Shown piece after piece: positions 56,666-64,000 of a stretch of 64,000 nt of DNA (positions are counted from its first letter, which is position 1; every line of letters begins with the position of its first letter). A program made the translations under genes and the position numbers. The notes below the pieces were generated by a model that did not search any database, was not told where the DNA came from, and saw only the letters and a program-made list of their open reading frames with translations. This stretch comes from Thiomicrorhabdus sp. (GTDB lineage Bacteria; Pseudomonadota; Gammaproteobacteria; Thiomicrospirales; Thiomicrospiraceae), in NCBI RefSeq assembly GCF_963662555.1, contig NZ_OY759719.1:2252985-2316984 (forward strand), in the 5' to 3' direction.

Positions 56666-56697
56666 GTTAATTACCTACTTATACTTAATATTATTCT

Positions 56698-59022
56698 TTA
56701 ATTGTTATTATTATTTGAGAAAGTTGCGGTTAAATAATCACTTGTTTGCTTTGAGCTTGCCAACATTGATTGTAGTGAAGAAAATTGTAATTGATACTTC
56801 ATTAGTAACATTTCATATCGAGCATCCAACTTATCACTTTTTTCGCTATAGTCATCAACTTTAGAATTTAAAGAATCCACTCTACCGCTAATCAAACCAT
56901 TATCTGAATCGAGCAGACGATTAATCGTTTGATCTATACGACTCGCAAACCCCTGAGAAAAAGTAATATCACCACGAGCACCCGTTGCTCCACCTAAAAT
57001 ATCAAATTGCAAACCTCTTACTTCAGCAGGTGCACCAGCAATAATTGCATAGTCAGAAATTTTTACTTTTCTTCCATCATTACTATCAACGTAGATTCCA
57101 AGACTTAAATCTCCCGAAGCGGTAGTAATGGTTCCAGCAACATTTTGTCCTTGATCAGTTAAATTAGCGGTTAGGCCAGCATTTCCAGCATTGCTAAATG
57201 TATCTAAGGTTACATCAGAGTTTATTCCATAACGCTCAGAAGAGATATTTAAAACTCCTCCATCAGTCGAAACTCTAACCGATGCTCCTGCAGAAGCTAC
57301 TTCTGTTAAACCATTAATAGTTGTTCCCATTTTCTGGGCCAATTCATTCAATGTATATTTACCTGCACCAATAGTGGCGGCTGCAGAAGTTGCTCCATCA
57401 ATTGAAACATTAAAGCTTACATCTCCACCTGACAAATCAATGAGTTGTTCACTTGCATAACTATTAGTAGAAGAAAAACCTTGATTGCTCATTGAAGTAG
57501 CCGAGGTTATATCGAGAGTACCCGTTGAGTTACTAATCTCAAATCTTGATTGTGCTGCGTCGTAAGTGACACTCACACTTTGGCCCGTTTGAGTATTAAT
57601 ATCAGTTTGCATTTGTGCTGCTAAAAGCTCTTTAGATGAATAACTTCCTGCTGTCAACGTAACAGCTGATGGTGCTCCACCATTTACCGCAATCTGAAAG
57701 CCTGCACCAGCTTCAATTGTTAAAGCAGCAGTAGGATCAATGACTTTATCACTGGCAAGCTTATATTCATTAGGAGAATAAGTAACAGCTCCACCCGTAA
57801 CACTCGCTCTTTCAGCTACCTGAGAAATATTTACAGAGTAGTTACCTGCTTGAGTCAGATCATTTCCACCAACGACTTTCATTAAAGGATCTGAAGTTTG
57901 ACCATTTTTTGAAAAAAGACTAGCCAAACCATCTAAGTTATTGCTCACTAAATTATTTAACTTTTCAGTATCAACATTAAGCTTGCCTGTTTTGTCAAAA
58001 CTTAATCCCGCTGCCGCTAAAGTATTTGGATCGCTTAATTCAGAAATCGCTCCATTTAAAGAATCCCGTAATTGAGATTTTAAACTTCTTAATAGAGAGC
58101 TTCCGGCTAGATCACCAAAATACGCATAATCTTCAGAACTTTTTTCATCTGGTGTCAATTCTTTATATGAACCTAAATCGTCTAAAATACTATCCAATTG
58201 GTTATAAACATCAGCAAAATCGGTAACAGCACTGGTTATTTTTTCAGAATCAGTGGTCACTGATAGGCTTTGTGTTGTTTGCGGAGAAACTGATTTTAAA
58301 GTTATCTGCAAACCATCAACTACGTTATTAAAACTATTGGTATTATTTGAAATGGTTAACCCATTAATGCTCATTACTGCATCTTGAGCTTCTGAAGTCG
58401 TTGTTAATCCATTAGTATCAAAATCAGCCAAACCACTTAACGAAATCTCTGAAGCCGCCCCAGACTGTTTTGAAGAAAACATAATCTGATAATTTCCACC
58501 ATTATTAATAATCGCGGCATTCACTCCAAAATCACCGTTATTAATTGTGTTCTGTAAACCTTCAAGCGTGTTATTACTAGCATCAACCACAATATCTTTT
58601 GACTGACCGCCAACATTAATCGTTAAAGTTCCTGTTGAAATCGTATCTGAAGCTGAGCTAAAGACCTTATTGGCCACCAAAGTGTGAGCTTGAGCCATTT
58701 GCAAGGACTGAACTTGATAAGAGCCTGAAACAGGCACTCCATTAGTCTGAATAGAGACAACTGAATCATCAGAAGAGGTCGCTTGACGGCTTTGAAATAA
58801 CGATGGTGAAGATAAATCACCCAAGTAACTTTGAAAAGCTTCAACATTGGTTTTTAAATAGGTAAGTGCACTTAACTCAGTATTGACTTTTGTTTGATTT
58901 TTTTCCAATATCGACTTTGGGCCTGCAACACCTGCATCTGCAAGAGCTTTTGACATATTCCCAATATCAAACGTGCTATTTGTTAAGGTGTTTAAAAGCG
59001 TTGTGCCAATTTCATTAGCCAT
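56698..59022 (-). CDS. fliD: Flagellar filament cap protein FliD (long form)
   Basis: Caps the filament and folds flagellin at the tip. I start at 59022 (MANEIGTTLLNTL), which has AGGAGGG five bases upstream; the longer frame to 59109 adds an unlikely hydrophobic stretch. This gives 774 residues, longer than the usual 450-680. Terminal FliD_N and FliD_C coiled coils are intact. The middle holds at least two flagellin-hook-IN-like modules (around ...FQIAVNGGAPSAVTLTAGSYSSKEL... and ...FNVSIDGATSAAATIGAGKYTLNEL...). A sigma28 site lies 111 bases upstream. Confidence 0.94.
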   Translation of the reverse strand: MANEIGTTLLNTLTNSTFDIGNMSKALADAGVAGPKSILEKNQTKVNTELSALTYLKTNVEAFQSYLGDLSSPSLFQSRQATSSDDSVVSIQTNGVPVSGSYQVQSLQMAQAHTLVANKVFSSASDTISTGTLTINVGGQSKDIVVDASNNTLEGLQNTINNGDFGVNAAIINNGGNYQIMFSSKQSGAASEISLSGLADFDTNGLTTTSEAQDAVMSINGLTISNNTNSFNNVVDGLQITLKSVSPQTTQSLSVTTDSEKITSAVTDFADVYNQLDSILDDLGSYKELTPDEKSSEDYAYFGDLAGSSLLRSLKSQLRDSLNGAISELSDPNTLAAAGLSFDKTGKLNVDTEKLNNLVSNNLDGLASLFSKNGQTSDPLMKVVGGNDLTQAGNYSVNISQVAERASVTGGAVTYSPNEYKLASDKVIDPTAALTIEAGAGFQIAVNGGAPSAVTLTAGSYSSKELLAAQMQTDINTQTGQSVSVTYDAAQSRFEISNSTGTLDITSATSMSNQGFSSTNSYASEQLIDLSGGDVSFNVSIDGATSAAATIGAGKYTLNELAQKMGTTINGLTEVASAGASVRVSTDGGVLNISSERYGINSDVTLDTFSNAGNAGLTANLTDQGQNVAGTITTASGDLSLGIYVDSNDGRKVKISDYAIIAGAPAEVRGLQFDILGGATGARGDITFSQGFASRIDQTINRLLDSDNGLISGRVDSLNSKVDDYSEKSDKLDARYEMLLMKYQLQFSSLQSMLASSKQTSDYLTATFSNNNNN

Positions 59023-59132
59023 AACAGCCCTCCTGGTCTTAAAGGAAAATTTTATATTATTAGAATATGTTTTTATTATATTAAAAACTACTAGCACCAA
59101 AAATGCCAAACTAGCTTTCTTTTATAATTTAT

Positions 59133-59158
59133 ATATCGGCAGAATTGAGAATACTTTA
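59133..59158 (-). promoter_or_regulatory. Sigma28 (FliA) promoter of fliD-fliS-fliT
   Basis: On the minus strand TAAA and GCCGATAT are separated by 14 bases, against the TAAA-N15-GCCGATAA consensus. It lies between the flaG terminator and fliD. Confidence 0.75.
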
Positions 59159-59179
59159 AGAAAAATAACAATTAGAAAT

Positions 59180-59203
59180 AAAAAAAGCGGCCAAAAGACC
59201 GCT
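59180..59203 (-). terminator. Intrinsic terminator after flaG
   Basis: A 7-bp stem AGCGGTC/GGCCGCT (one G-U pair) with a TTTT loop is followed by seven T on the minus strand. Confidence 0.87.
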
Positions 59204-59232
59204 AAACACACAAGGGAAATGATGCCACTATT

Positions 59233-59673
59233 TTATACAGTTTCATTGGTAAACATACCAACGAGTGGCGAATTCTTTTCAGAAAGCTGTTTGCTCATAT
59301 CTAAGTATTGACCAATACTTTTTGATATAGCAAGAAATTCTTGAGTAGGAATCTGGCGAATAACTTCACCAGTTTCTCTATCCTTAACGAAGATGACCAT
59401 TCTGTCTGAATCTTCATCCCGTTCAAACTTCAAATAATTTTGAAGTTTTTGTAACTGAGCGTTGATACTTGTCATTTGACTATCAATCTCAGCAGCATTA
59501 ATTTGGCCATCAGCCTCTTTTGATTTGGTTCCAGTAATATCAGTATTTTGTCTCACAACATTTTGTGAAACGCTCTGCATACTAACCTTAGCCGACTCAT
59601 TTGAGGCGATGGTTCTTGGTAGCTCGACAGAGGAATTTTTTAACAGGCTATCAGGTTGCATAGAATCTATCAT
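59233..59673 (-). CDS. flaG: FlaG-family protein (second copy)
   Basis: A 146-residue FlaG-type protein. I use the start at 59673 (MIDSMQPDSL), with AAGGAGG upstream. After a variable N-terminus, the FlaG domain has LQNYLKFERDEDSDRMVIFVKDRETGEVIRQIPTQEFLAISKSI. FlaG is thought to affect filament length. The last residues (LVGMFTNETV) resemble those of the neighbouring FlaG (LTGVLFNEII), which suggests a tandem duplication. Confidence 0.9.
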   Translation of the reverse strand: MIDSMQPDSLLKNSSVELPRTIASNESAKVSMQSVSQNVVRQNTDITGTKSKEADGQINAAEIDSQMTSINAQLQKLQNYLKFERDEDSDRMVIFVKDRETGEVIRQIPTQEFLAISKSIGQYLDMSKQLSEKNSPLVGMFTNETV

Positions 59674-59705
59674 TGCTATACCCCCTCCTTTATTCAAATC
59701 ATCAT

Positions 59706-60116
59706 CTATATGATTTCATTGAATAACACGCCTGTCAAACCCTCTTTTGTTGTCGCGCTACTTTGTTGAACCGAATTTAGATAGTCTTGAATGTTTTTCA
59801 TCATTTTCAACGAGTCTTCATTCGGGTACTGCTTTATTATTTCATCAGTCGTTTTATCAATCACTTTAACTACTGAAGACCTAGTGTTTTCATCTACTGA
59901 GAAGGCTAATCCTAAACCCGTTTGATCAAGCTTTGAATTAAGTTGATCAACTTGGTCTTGAATTGCCTGCTCAGTTTCTTGCTGAGTCTTTATATTCGGA
60001 GAGACGACTGAGGCCTCAACCTGCTTAGGTTTTACTACTTCTGTGGCTACCGGTGTTGCCACCGGCTTAGCTGAATTAGTCTCCATCACAGGGGATGACA
60101 TAGAATTAATATCCAT
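59706..60116 (-). CDS. flaG: FlaG-family protein (first copy)
   Basis: A 136-residue FlaG-type protein with an AAGGAGG ribosome site. The domain reads LGLAFSVDENTRSSVVKVIDKTTDEIIKQYPNEDSLKMMKNIQDYL. The N-terminal half is Val/Thr/Pro-rich and differs from the other copy. It follows the second flagellin by 53 bases, without a visible terminator. Confidence 0.9.
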   Translation of the reverse strand: MDINSMSSPVMETNSAKPVATPVATEVVKPKQVEASVVSPNIKTQQETEQAIQDQVDQLNSKLDQTGLGLAFSVDENTRSSVVKVIDKTTDEIIKQYPNEDSLKMMKNIQDYLNSVQQSSATTKEGLTGVLFNEII

Positions 60117-60169
60117 TTCAATCCCTCCTTATTCAATAATGCTCTTCGCCTTTCTTGCTAAGCTAAAGC

Positions 60170-60988
60170 TTATCGTAATAAGGCTAAAACATTTTGAGAG
60201 TTAGAGTTAGCTTGTGACAACATGCTCATACCTGCCTGCTGTAGAACCTGTGTACGAGCTAAGTTAGCACTCTCTTTTGCAAAGTCAGCATCTTGAATAC
60301 CAGAACGAGCTGCTGAAACGTTTTCACTTACATTTTGTAAGTTAGATACCGTATATTCTAATCGGTTCTGTACCGCACCCACACCTGAACGAGCCGTGTT
60401 CAATGCTGTAATTTGAGTATCTAAAGCAGTAACTAAAGCAGAAGTACCCACAGCACCTGCTGTACCTGATGCTAATGCTGTAGCAATAGCACTACCACCA
60501 ATAGTTGTGATAGCAACTTTGTCATTTGCTGTAGCTTCCCAACCTGCATGAACGTTAATTGCCGCTCCAGTCTGCATTACCGCAACACCATTAAACTTAG
60601 TAGTTGTTGAAATACGACCAACCTCAGCTGTTAAAGCATCATATTCAGCCTGCATTGCAGCAATATCAGTTGTAGAGTAAGTACCGTTTAAACCTTGAAT
60701 TGCTAACTCACGCTGACGTTGCATCATGTTGCCCATTTCTTCTGAAGCACCATCGATAGTTTGTGCCAATGAAATACCATCATTTGCATTACGAACTGCC
60801 TGATCCGTACCACGAATCTGAGAAGTCATTTTTGTTGCTACGGCTAAACCTGCTGCATCATCTGCTGCACTGTTAATACGCAAACCAGAAGTTAAGCGTT
60901 CCATTGAAACTGCTTGTTCTCTAGATGAACCATCTAACTGACGAGTTGCATTGATTGCACTCATATTTGTGTTGATTACCATTGCCAT
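60170..60988 (-). CDS. fliC: Flagellin (second copy)
   Basis: A filament subunit of 272 residues. I start at 60988 (MAMVINTNMSAINATRQ), with AAGGAG upstream; the longer frame to 61060 has no support. Both conserved D0/D1 ends are present (SMERLTSGLRINSAADDAAGLAVATKM; ...SMLSQANSNSQNVLALLR). The variable central domain is nearly absent, so this is a minimal flagellin. It is almost identical to the upstream copy along its length. Confidence 0.95.
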   Translation of the reverse strand: MAMVINTNMSAINATRQLDGSSREQAVSMERLTSGLRINSAADDAAGLAVATKMTSQIRGTDQAVRNANDGISLAQTIDGASEEMGNMMQRQRELAIQGLNGTYSTTDIAAMQAEYDALTAEVGRISTTTKFNGVAVMQTGAAINVHAGWEATANDKVAITTIGGSAIATALASGTAGAVGTSALVTALDTQITALNTARSGVGAVQNRLEYTVSNLQNVSENVSAARSGIQDADFAKESANLARTQVLQQAGMSMLSQANSNSQNVLALLR

Positions 60989-61024
60989 GATAAATCTCCT
61001 TTTTAGATAAATTGTTAGTGTTGC

Positions 61025-61065
61025 CCTAGTTGGCGTTCTAACTTTTATGTCATCCGCCAACTAGG
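61025..61065. repeat. Inverted repeat between the flagellin genes
   Basis: CCTAGTTGGCG (61025-61035) and CGCCAACTAGG (61055-61065) are perfect inverted repeats around a 19-base loop, in the 5' leader of the second flagellin. A competing 5-bp hairpin (CGCCA/TGGCG, 61055-61070) shares one arm. A third hairpin (TCAGAA/TTCTGA, 61108-61123) follows. None has a T run. Confidence 0.8.
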
Positions 61066-61146
61066 TGGCGAATTCTGTTTGGGTTTATCCCAAATCTGTT
61101 GTTTAATCAGAATATCTTCTGAATAAAAATTCTTTATTTATGGCTA

Positions 61147-61965
61147 TTACTGCAATAACTGCATCACATTCTGTGATTGCTGGTTAGCTTGCGAAAGCAT
61201 ACTCATACCAGCTTGCTGTAGTACTTGTGTACGAGCTAAGTTAGCACTCTCTTTTGCAAAGTCAGCATCCTGAATCTGTGATCTTGCAGTACTGATGTTT
61301 TCACTTATGTTTTGCAAGTTAGATACGGTATATTCCAATCGGTTTTGTACCGCACCAACACCAGAACGAGCTGTGTTTAATCCTGTAATTTGAGTGTCTA
61401 ACGATGCCACTAAAGCAGAAGTACCAACAAGACCTGCTGTACCTGATGCTAATGCTGTAGCAATGGCACTTCCTCCAATAGAGGTAACTGCGATTTTATC
61501 GTTGGCTGTAGTCTCCCAACCTGCATGGATATTAATAGCGGCTCCAGTCTGCATAACAGGTACACCATTAAATTTAGTCGTTGTTGAGATTCTGCCAACT
61601 TCCGCTGTTAAGGCATCATATTCAGCCTGCATTGCAGCAATATCAGTTGTAGAGTAAGTACCGTTTAAACCTTGAATAGCTAGCTCACGTTGACGTTGCA
61701 TCATATTGCCAATTTCTTCTGATGCACCATCAATAGTTTGTGCTAAAGAAATTCCATCATTTGCATTGCGCACTGCCATATCTGTTCCACGAATCTGTGA
61801 AGTCATTTTTGTTGCTACTGCAAGACCTGCTGCATCATCTGCAGCGCTATTGATACGCAAACCAGAAGTTAATCGCTCCATAGAAACTGATTGTTCACGA
61901 CTTGAACCATCAAGTTGACGAGTTGCGTTTAGAGCTGCCATATTAGTGTTGATTACCATTGCCAT
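61147..61965 (-). CDS. fliC: Flagellin (first copy)
   Basis: A filament subunit of 272 residues, equal in length to the downstream copy and differing at few positions (for example TARSQIQDAD versus AARSGIQDAD, and the C-terminus QQSQNVMQLLQ). D0/D1 signatures are intact and the central domain is minimal. It has its own sigma28 promoter about 95 bases upstream, and a GGGAGAAA ribosome site. Confidence 0.95.
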   Translation of the reverse strand: MAMVINTNMAALNATRQLDGSSREQSVSMERLTSGLRINSAADDAAGLAVATKMTSQIRGTDMAVRNANDGISLAQTIDGASEEIGNMMQRQRELAIQGLNGTYSTTDIAAMQAEYDALTAEVGRISTTTKFNGVPVMQTGAAINIHAGWETTANDKIAVTSIGGSAIATALASGTAGLVGTSALVASLDTQITGLNTARSGVGAVQNRLEYTVSNLQNISENISTARSQIQDADFAKESANLARTQVLQQAGMSMLSQANQQSQNVMQLLQ

Positions 61966-62060
61966 GATATTTTCTCCCTGTATGTTTTTACATACTAATT
62001 TGTGTGTTTACTTTATGTTTTATTTATATTTTTAGACAGTATCTCCTGCCTTCAATACCT

Positions 62061-62087
62061 TTAACGGACACGAAAGATAAAACTTTA
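62061..62087 (-). promoter_or_regulatory. Sigma28 (FliA) promoter of the first flagellin gene
   Basis: On the minus strand TAAAGTTT-N11-TCCGTTAA matches TAAAGTTT-N11-GCCGATAA with a perfect -35 and two mismatches in the -10. Confidence 0.78.
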
Positions 62088-62111
62088 GAAAAAATTAAAA
62101 AAAAACCGAAA

Positions 62112-62148
62112 AAAAAGCCCAAAGTCCTAAAAAAGGAGCTTTGGGCTT
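62112..62148 (-). terminator. Intrinsic terminator of the motility accessory factor gene
   Basis: AAGCCCAAAG/CTTTGGGCTT with an additional TCCT/AGGA pair forms a strong hairpin, followed by eight T on the minus strand. Confidence 0.92.
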
Positions 62149-62176
62149 AAAAAAAGGGTTTAAATCTATATTAAAT

Positions 62177-64000
62177 CTATAAGCTATATTGAATAGAATT
62201 TAGAAAATCAGAGAGTTGTTGCTGATTAATCTCTGAACTAGACTGCGCTTTTATAATGATTTGATTTGTTTGTTGTTTATCAACAGAAGCCAATAAATTA
62301 ATTAAATCTAAAACCGCTGAGGTATCTTTGAACAGGTTAGGGTATTGTTTTAATAACTCTATTGCTCCTTCAGAATTCCCTAGAAAGGCGATAAGGTTTG
62401 CTAGCCTTGGCAGATAATTAATATCAACTTGGCATAATGACTGTAATGACTTGATGGCTACTTCATAATCTTCAAGCTTAACTGCTAATGGGTAAACACT
62501 GTTTTGAATGAGATATAACTCATAATTTGGATCTAAAGTAATTAAATGAATTAATGCTTCTTTTTCTTGACCTTGAAGTTGCATGATTAAAGTTGCGGTA
62601 TATTTTTTGTAAAAAAGTAATTCAGCATCCTGTTGGTTTTCTAATTGTTGATAAATTTCTTGTACCTCTTCTAGTGAAGAAGCCTGAAAAGCCTTTAAAA
62701 GTCTATTAATCAATTCAGCAGGATCTATTTCCATTGTCGTTTGCTCAAATTTTGCATCAAGGTTTTTATTTGAGGTAAATACTTCTGCATACTGAGCATC
62801 TAAATCAGCGACCAGGCCTGGAACATTTTCTTTATAGTAATCTATTGAGTTAGGTGCAAAATAATCTAACCATACATAAAACCGCCCAGGAACCCCACTC
62901 TCAATCCAATGATGCACTAGAGCCTCAAAATCAACATTTTGGGTTATCTCATTTTCCCTAAACTTAATTTCTTCTTGAGCCTTTTCTAGCTTTTCAATAA
63001 ATCGTTTTGTAGCAACTCTAATGCCTGAGAAAAAATCGATAAATGACTGACTAATCTCATCATTAGACATCGCTTGTTCAGAATCAAGCGGCTTTAAGGT
63101 TTGCATAAATTCATCATAAGCGTAATTGACCATTACTGAATAATCACTGGCTAGCTTTCCTTCCAATCTTTTTTTAAGCTTAATGATTTCGTTAATACGC
63201 TTTTGCTTCAAGGCAGGCTTTTCAAAAAGTGTAGAGGCTAACTGCTGCCCCTGTTGAGATATTTTTTGTAATGCATTTAACCAACCAACATGTTGATTTA
63301 TTTGACCTCTCATTTCTTTTAAAAAATGTCGTGTTGTCTCAGCATCAAAAGCCAATTCTTTAGAAAAAAGTTCAATGGCATTTTGCTTATTACTTACCAA
63401 ATCAATCTCTTTCGTTGCTTGATAGGATATCCCTTTTGCAACCGCGGCCGTTTCACTTAAGTTAAATACGTTTAAGTTTGAACAAAACGCTTTAAAGTTC
63501 ATCAATTGATTTTCAAAACTATTGAGAGCCATATAAAGCTGTAGATTGGTAGTCGTCATCTCTCCCAAATAATTAGTGACTTGAACCTCGCCTTTTGCAA
63601 CCACTTGCTTTCGTGCTTCAACACTTGCAGACTCGTGCGTTTTTCCTTCAGGTGTGAAGCATAAATCGACACCAGCCAAATAAATGTTTCTTAATCCTAA
63701 ACAAACAGCGGCACCAAACAGGCTATTAGAGACCGTTGGTCCGCCTGCATCAAAATTATTTTCGCTTCCTCTTCTCCAGGGAAAACGGTTTTGTGCATAG
63801 GTTTTTAAACCACCCCATTGCCGAATAATCGTTGGGCAAGGATGATTGCCAGTAATCAAAACACTTTGTTCCTGAAATAAATACATTTCTCTAGAATAGT
63901 CAAACATCAATGGTTGAGGGTCAACTACCCCGATAAAATCTGGTGTAATACCCTCTTGCTTAAGACGTCCACAGATCCGACTTACTGCAAAAATCCACAA
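62177..64000 (-). CDS. Motility accessory factor (MAF/MptE-like flagellin glycosyltransferase), 5' end outside window
   Basis: The window holds 607 codons of a larger gene. The visible N-terminal part carries the MAF_flag10/6-hydroxymethylpterin pyrophosphokinase-like domain (GVVDPQPLMFDYSREM, VLITGNHPCPTIIRQWGG, GAAVCLGLRNIYLAGVDLCFTPEGKTHE). Members of this family transfer nonulosonic acids such as pseudaminic or legionaminic acid to flagellin before export. The C-terminal half is a helical repeat region, possibly TPR-like. Its position directly before two flagellins fits that role. A degenerate palindrome copy (62811-62822) encodes NVPGLVAD. Confidence 0.88.
   Translation of the reverse strand: MWIFAVSRICGRLKQEGITPDFIGVVDPQPLMFDYSREMYLFQEQSVLITGNHPCPTIIRQWGGLKTYAQNRFPWRRGSENNFDAGGPTVSNSLFGAAVCLGLRNIYLAGVDLCFTPEGKTHESASVEARKQVVAKGEVQVTNYLGEMTTTNLQLYMALNSFENQLMNFKAFCSNLNVFNLSETAAVAKGISYQATKEIDLVSNKQNAIELFSKELAFDAETTRHFLKEMRGQINQHVGWLNALQKISQQGQQLASTLFEKPALKQKRINEIIKLKKRLEGKLASDYSVMVNYAYDEFMQTLKPLDSEQAMSNDEISQSFIDFFSGIRVATKRFIEKLEKAQEEIKFRENEITQNVDFEALVHHWIESGVPGRFYVWLDYFAPNSIDYYKENVPGLVADLDAQYAEVFTSNKNLDAKFEQTTMEIDPAELINRLLKAFQASSLEEVQEIYQQLENQQDAELLFYKKYTATLIMQLQGQEKEALIHLITLDPNYELYLIQNSVYPLAVKLEDYEVAIKSLQSLCQVDINYLPRLANLIAFLGNSEGAIELLKQYPNLFKDTSAVLDLINLLASVDKQQTNQIIIKAQSSSEINQQQLSDFLNSIQYSL

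Overview
The window is about 64 kb of an AT-rich gammaproteobacterial chromosome. Gene content and protein style (RluA, LolA, RarA, a GcvR-type ACT protein, FlrABC/FleQ-type flagellar control, FlhF/FlhG polar placement, FliA, CheZ) fit a polarly flagellated gammaproteobacterium. My best guess is the Thiomicrospira/Thiomicrorhabdus/Hydrogenovibrio group, but no marker gene here proves it. There are no insertion sequences, phage genes or CRISPR arrays.

Region 1 (1-20.4 kb) is mostly housekeeping: rluA; an unrecognised two-gene operon coding for an acidic Asp/Leu-repeat protein and a single-pass coiled-coil membrane protein; tRNA-Ser(UGA); a short MGMT-like protein; a membrane diguanylate cyclase; serS; a gcvT-gcvH-gcvP-gcvR glycine cleavage operon lying between crcB and serS; rarA, lolA and ftsK; then trxB, an FKBP-type isomerase, a NIF3/CutA-like small protein and a small three-helix membrane protein.

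Region 2 (20.4-64 kb) is a nearly continuous motility and chemotaxis locus, almost all on the minus strand. Read in the direction of transcription it runs: a motility accessory factor (partial), two flagellins, two FlaG proteins, fliD-fliS-fliT, flrA-flrB-flrC, fliE-F-G-H-I-J, fliK-MCP-motA-motB-fliL-M-N-O-P-Q-R-flhB-flhA-flhF-flhG-fliA-cheY-cheZ-cheA-cheW, then cheR, cheB and an MCP. A plus-strand island (24.3-27.2 kb) holds a FliK-like protein, CheW, CheY, a STAS protein and an isolated FlhB C-terminal domain.

The regulatory layout can be read from sequence. A sigma70 promoter precedes the truncated master regulator flrA. Sigma54 (-24/-12) sites precede fliE, fliK, cheA, the plus-strand cheW, the 20.4 kb MCP and, unexpectedly, the unrecognised acidic operon at 0.8 kb. 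Sigma28 sites precede fliC and fliD. This is the usual hierarchy: FlrA with sigma54, then FlrBC, then FliA.

The most striking unexplained signal is a dispersed palindrome, ACCAGGCCTGGT. It occurs 10 times perfectly and at least nine more times in degenerate form, in unrelated genes and intergenic gaps. One copy extends to a perfect 34-bp palindrome. Other notable points are a threefold internal repeat in CheA, an FlrA/FleQ that lacks its N-terminal domain and apparently its c-di-GMP contact residues, and a duplicated N-terminal motif in FliN.
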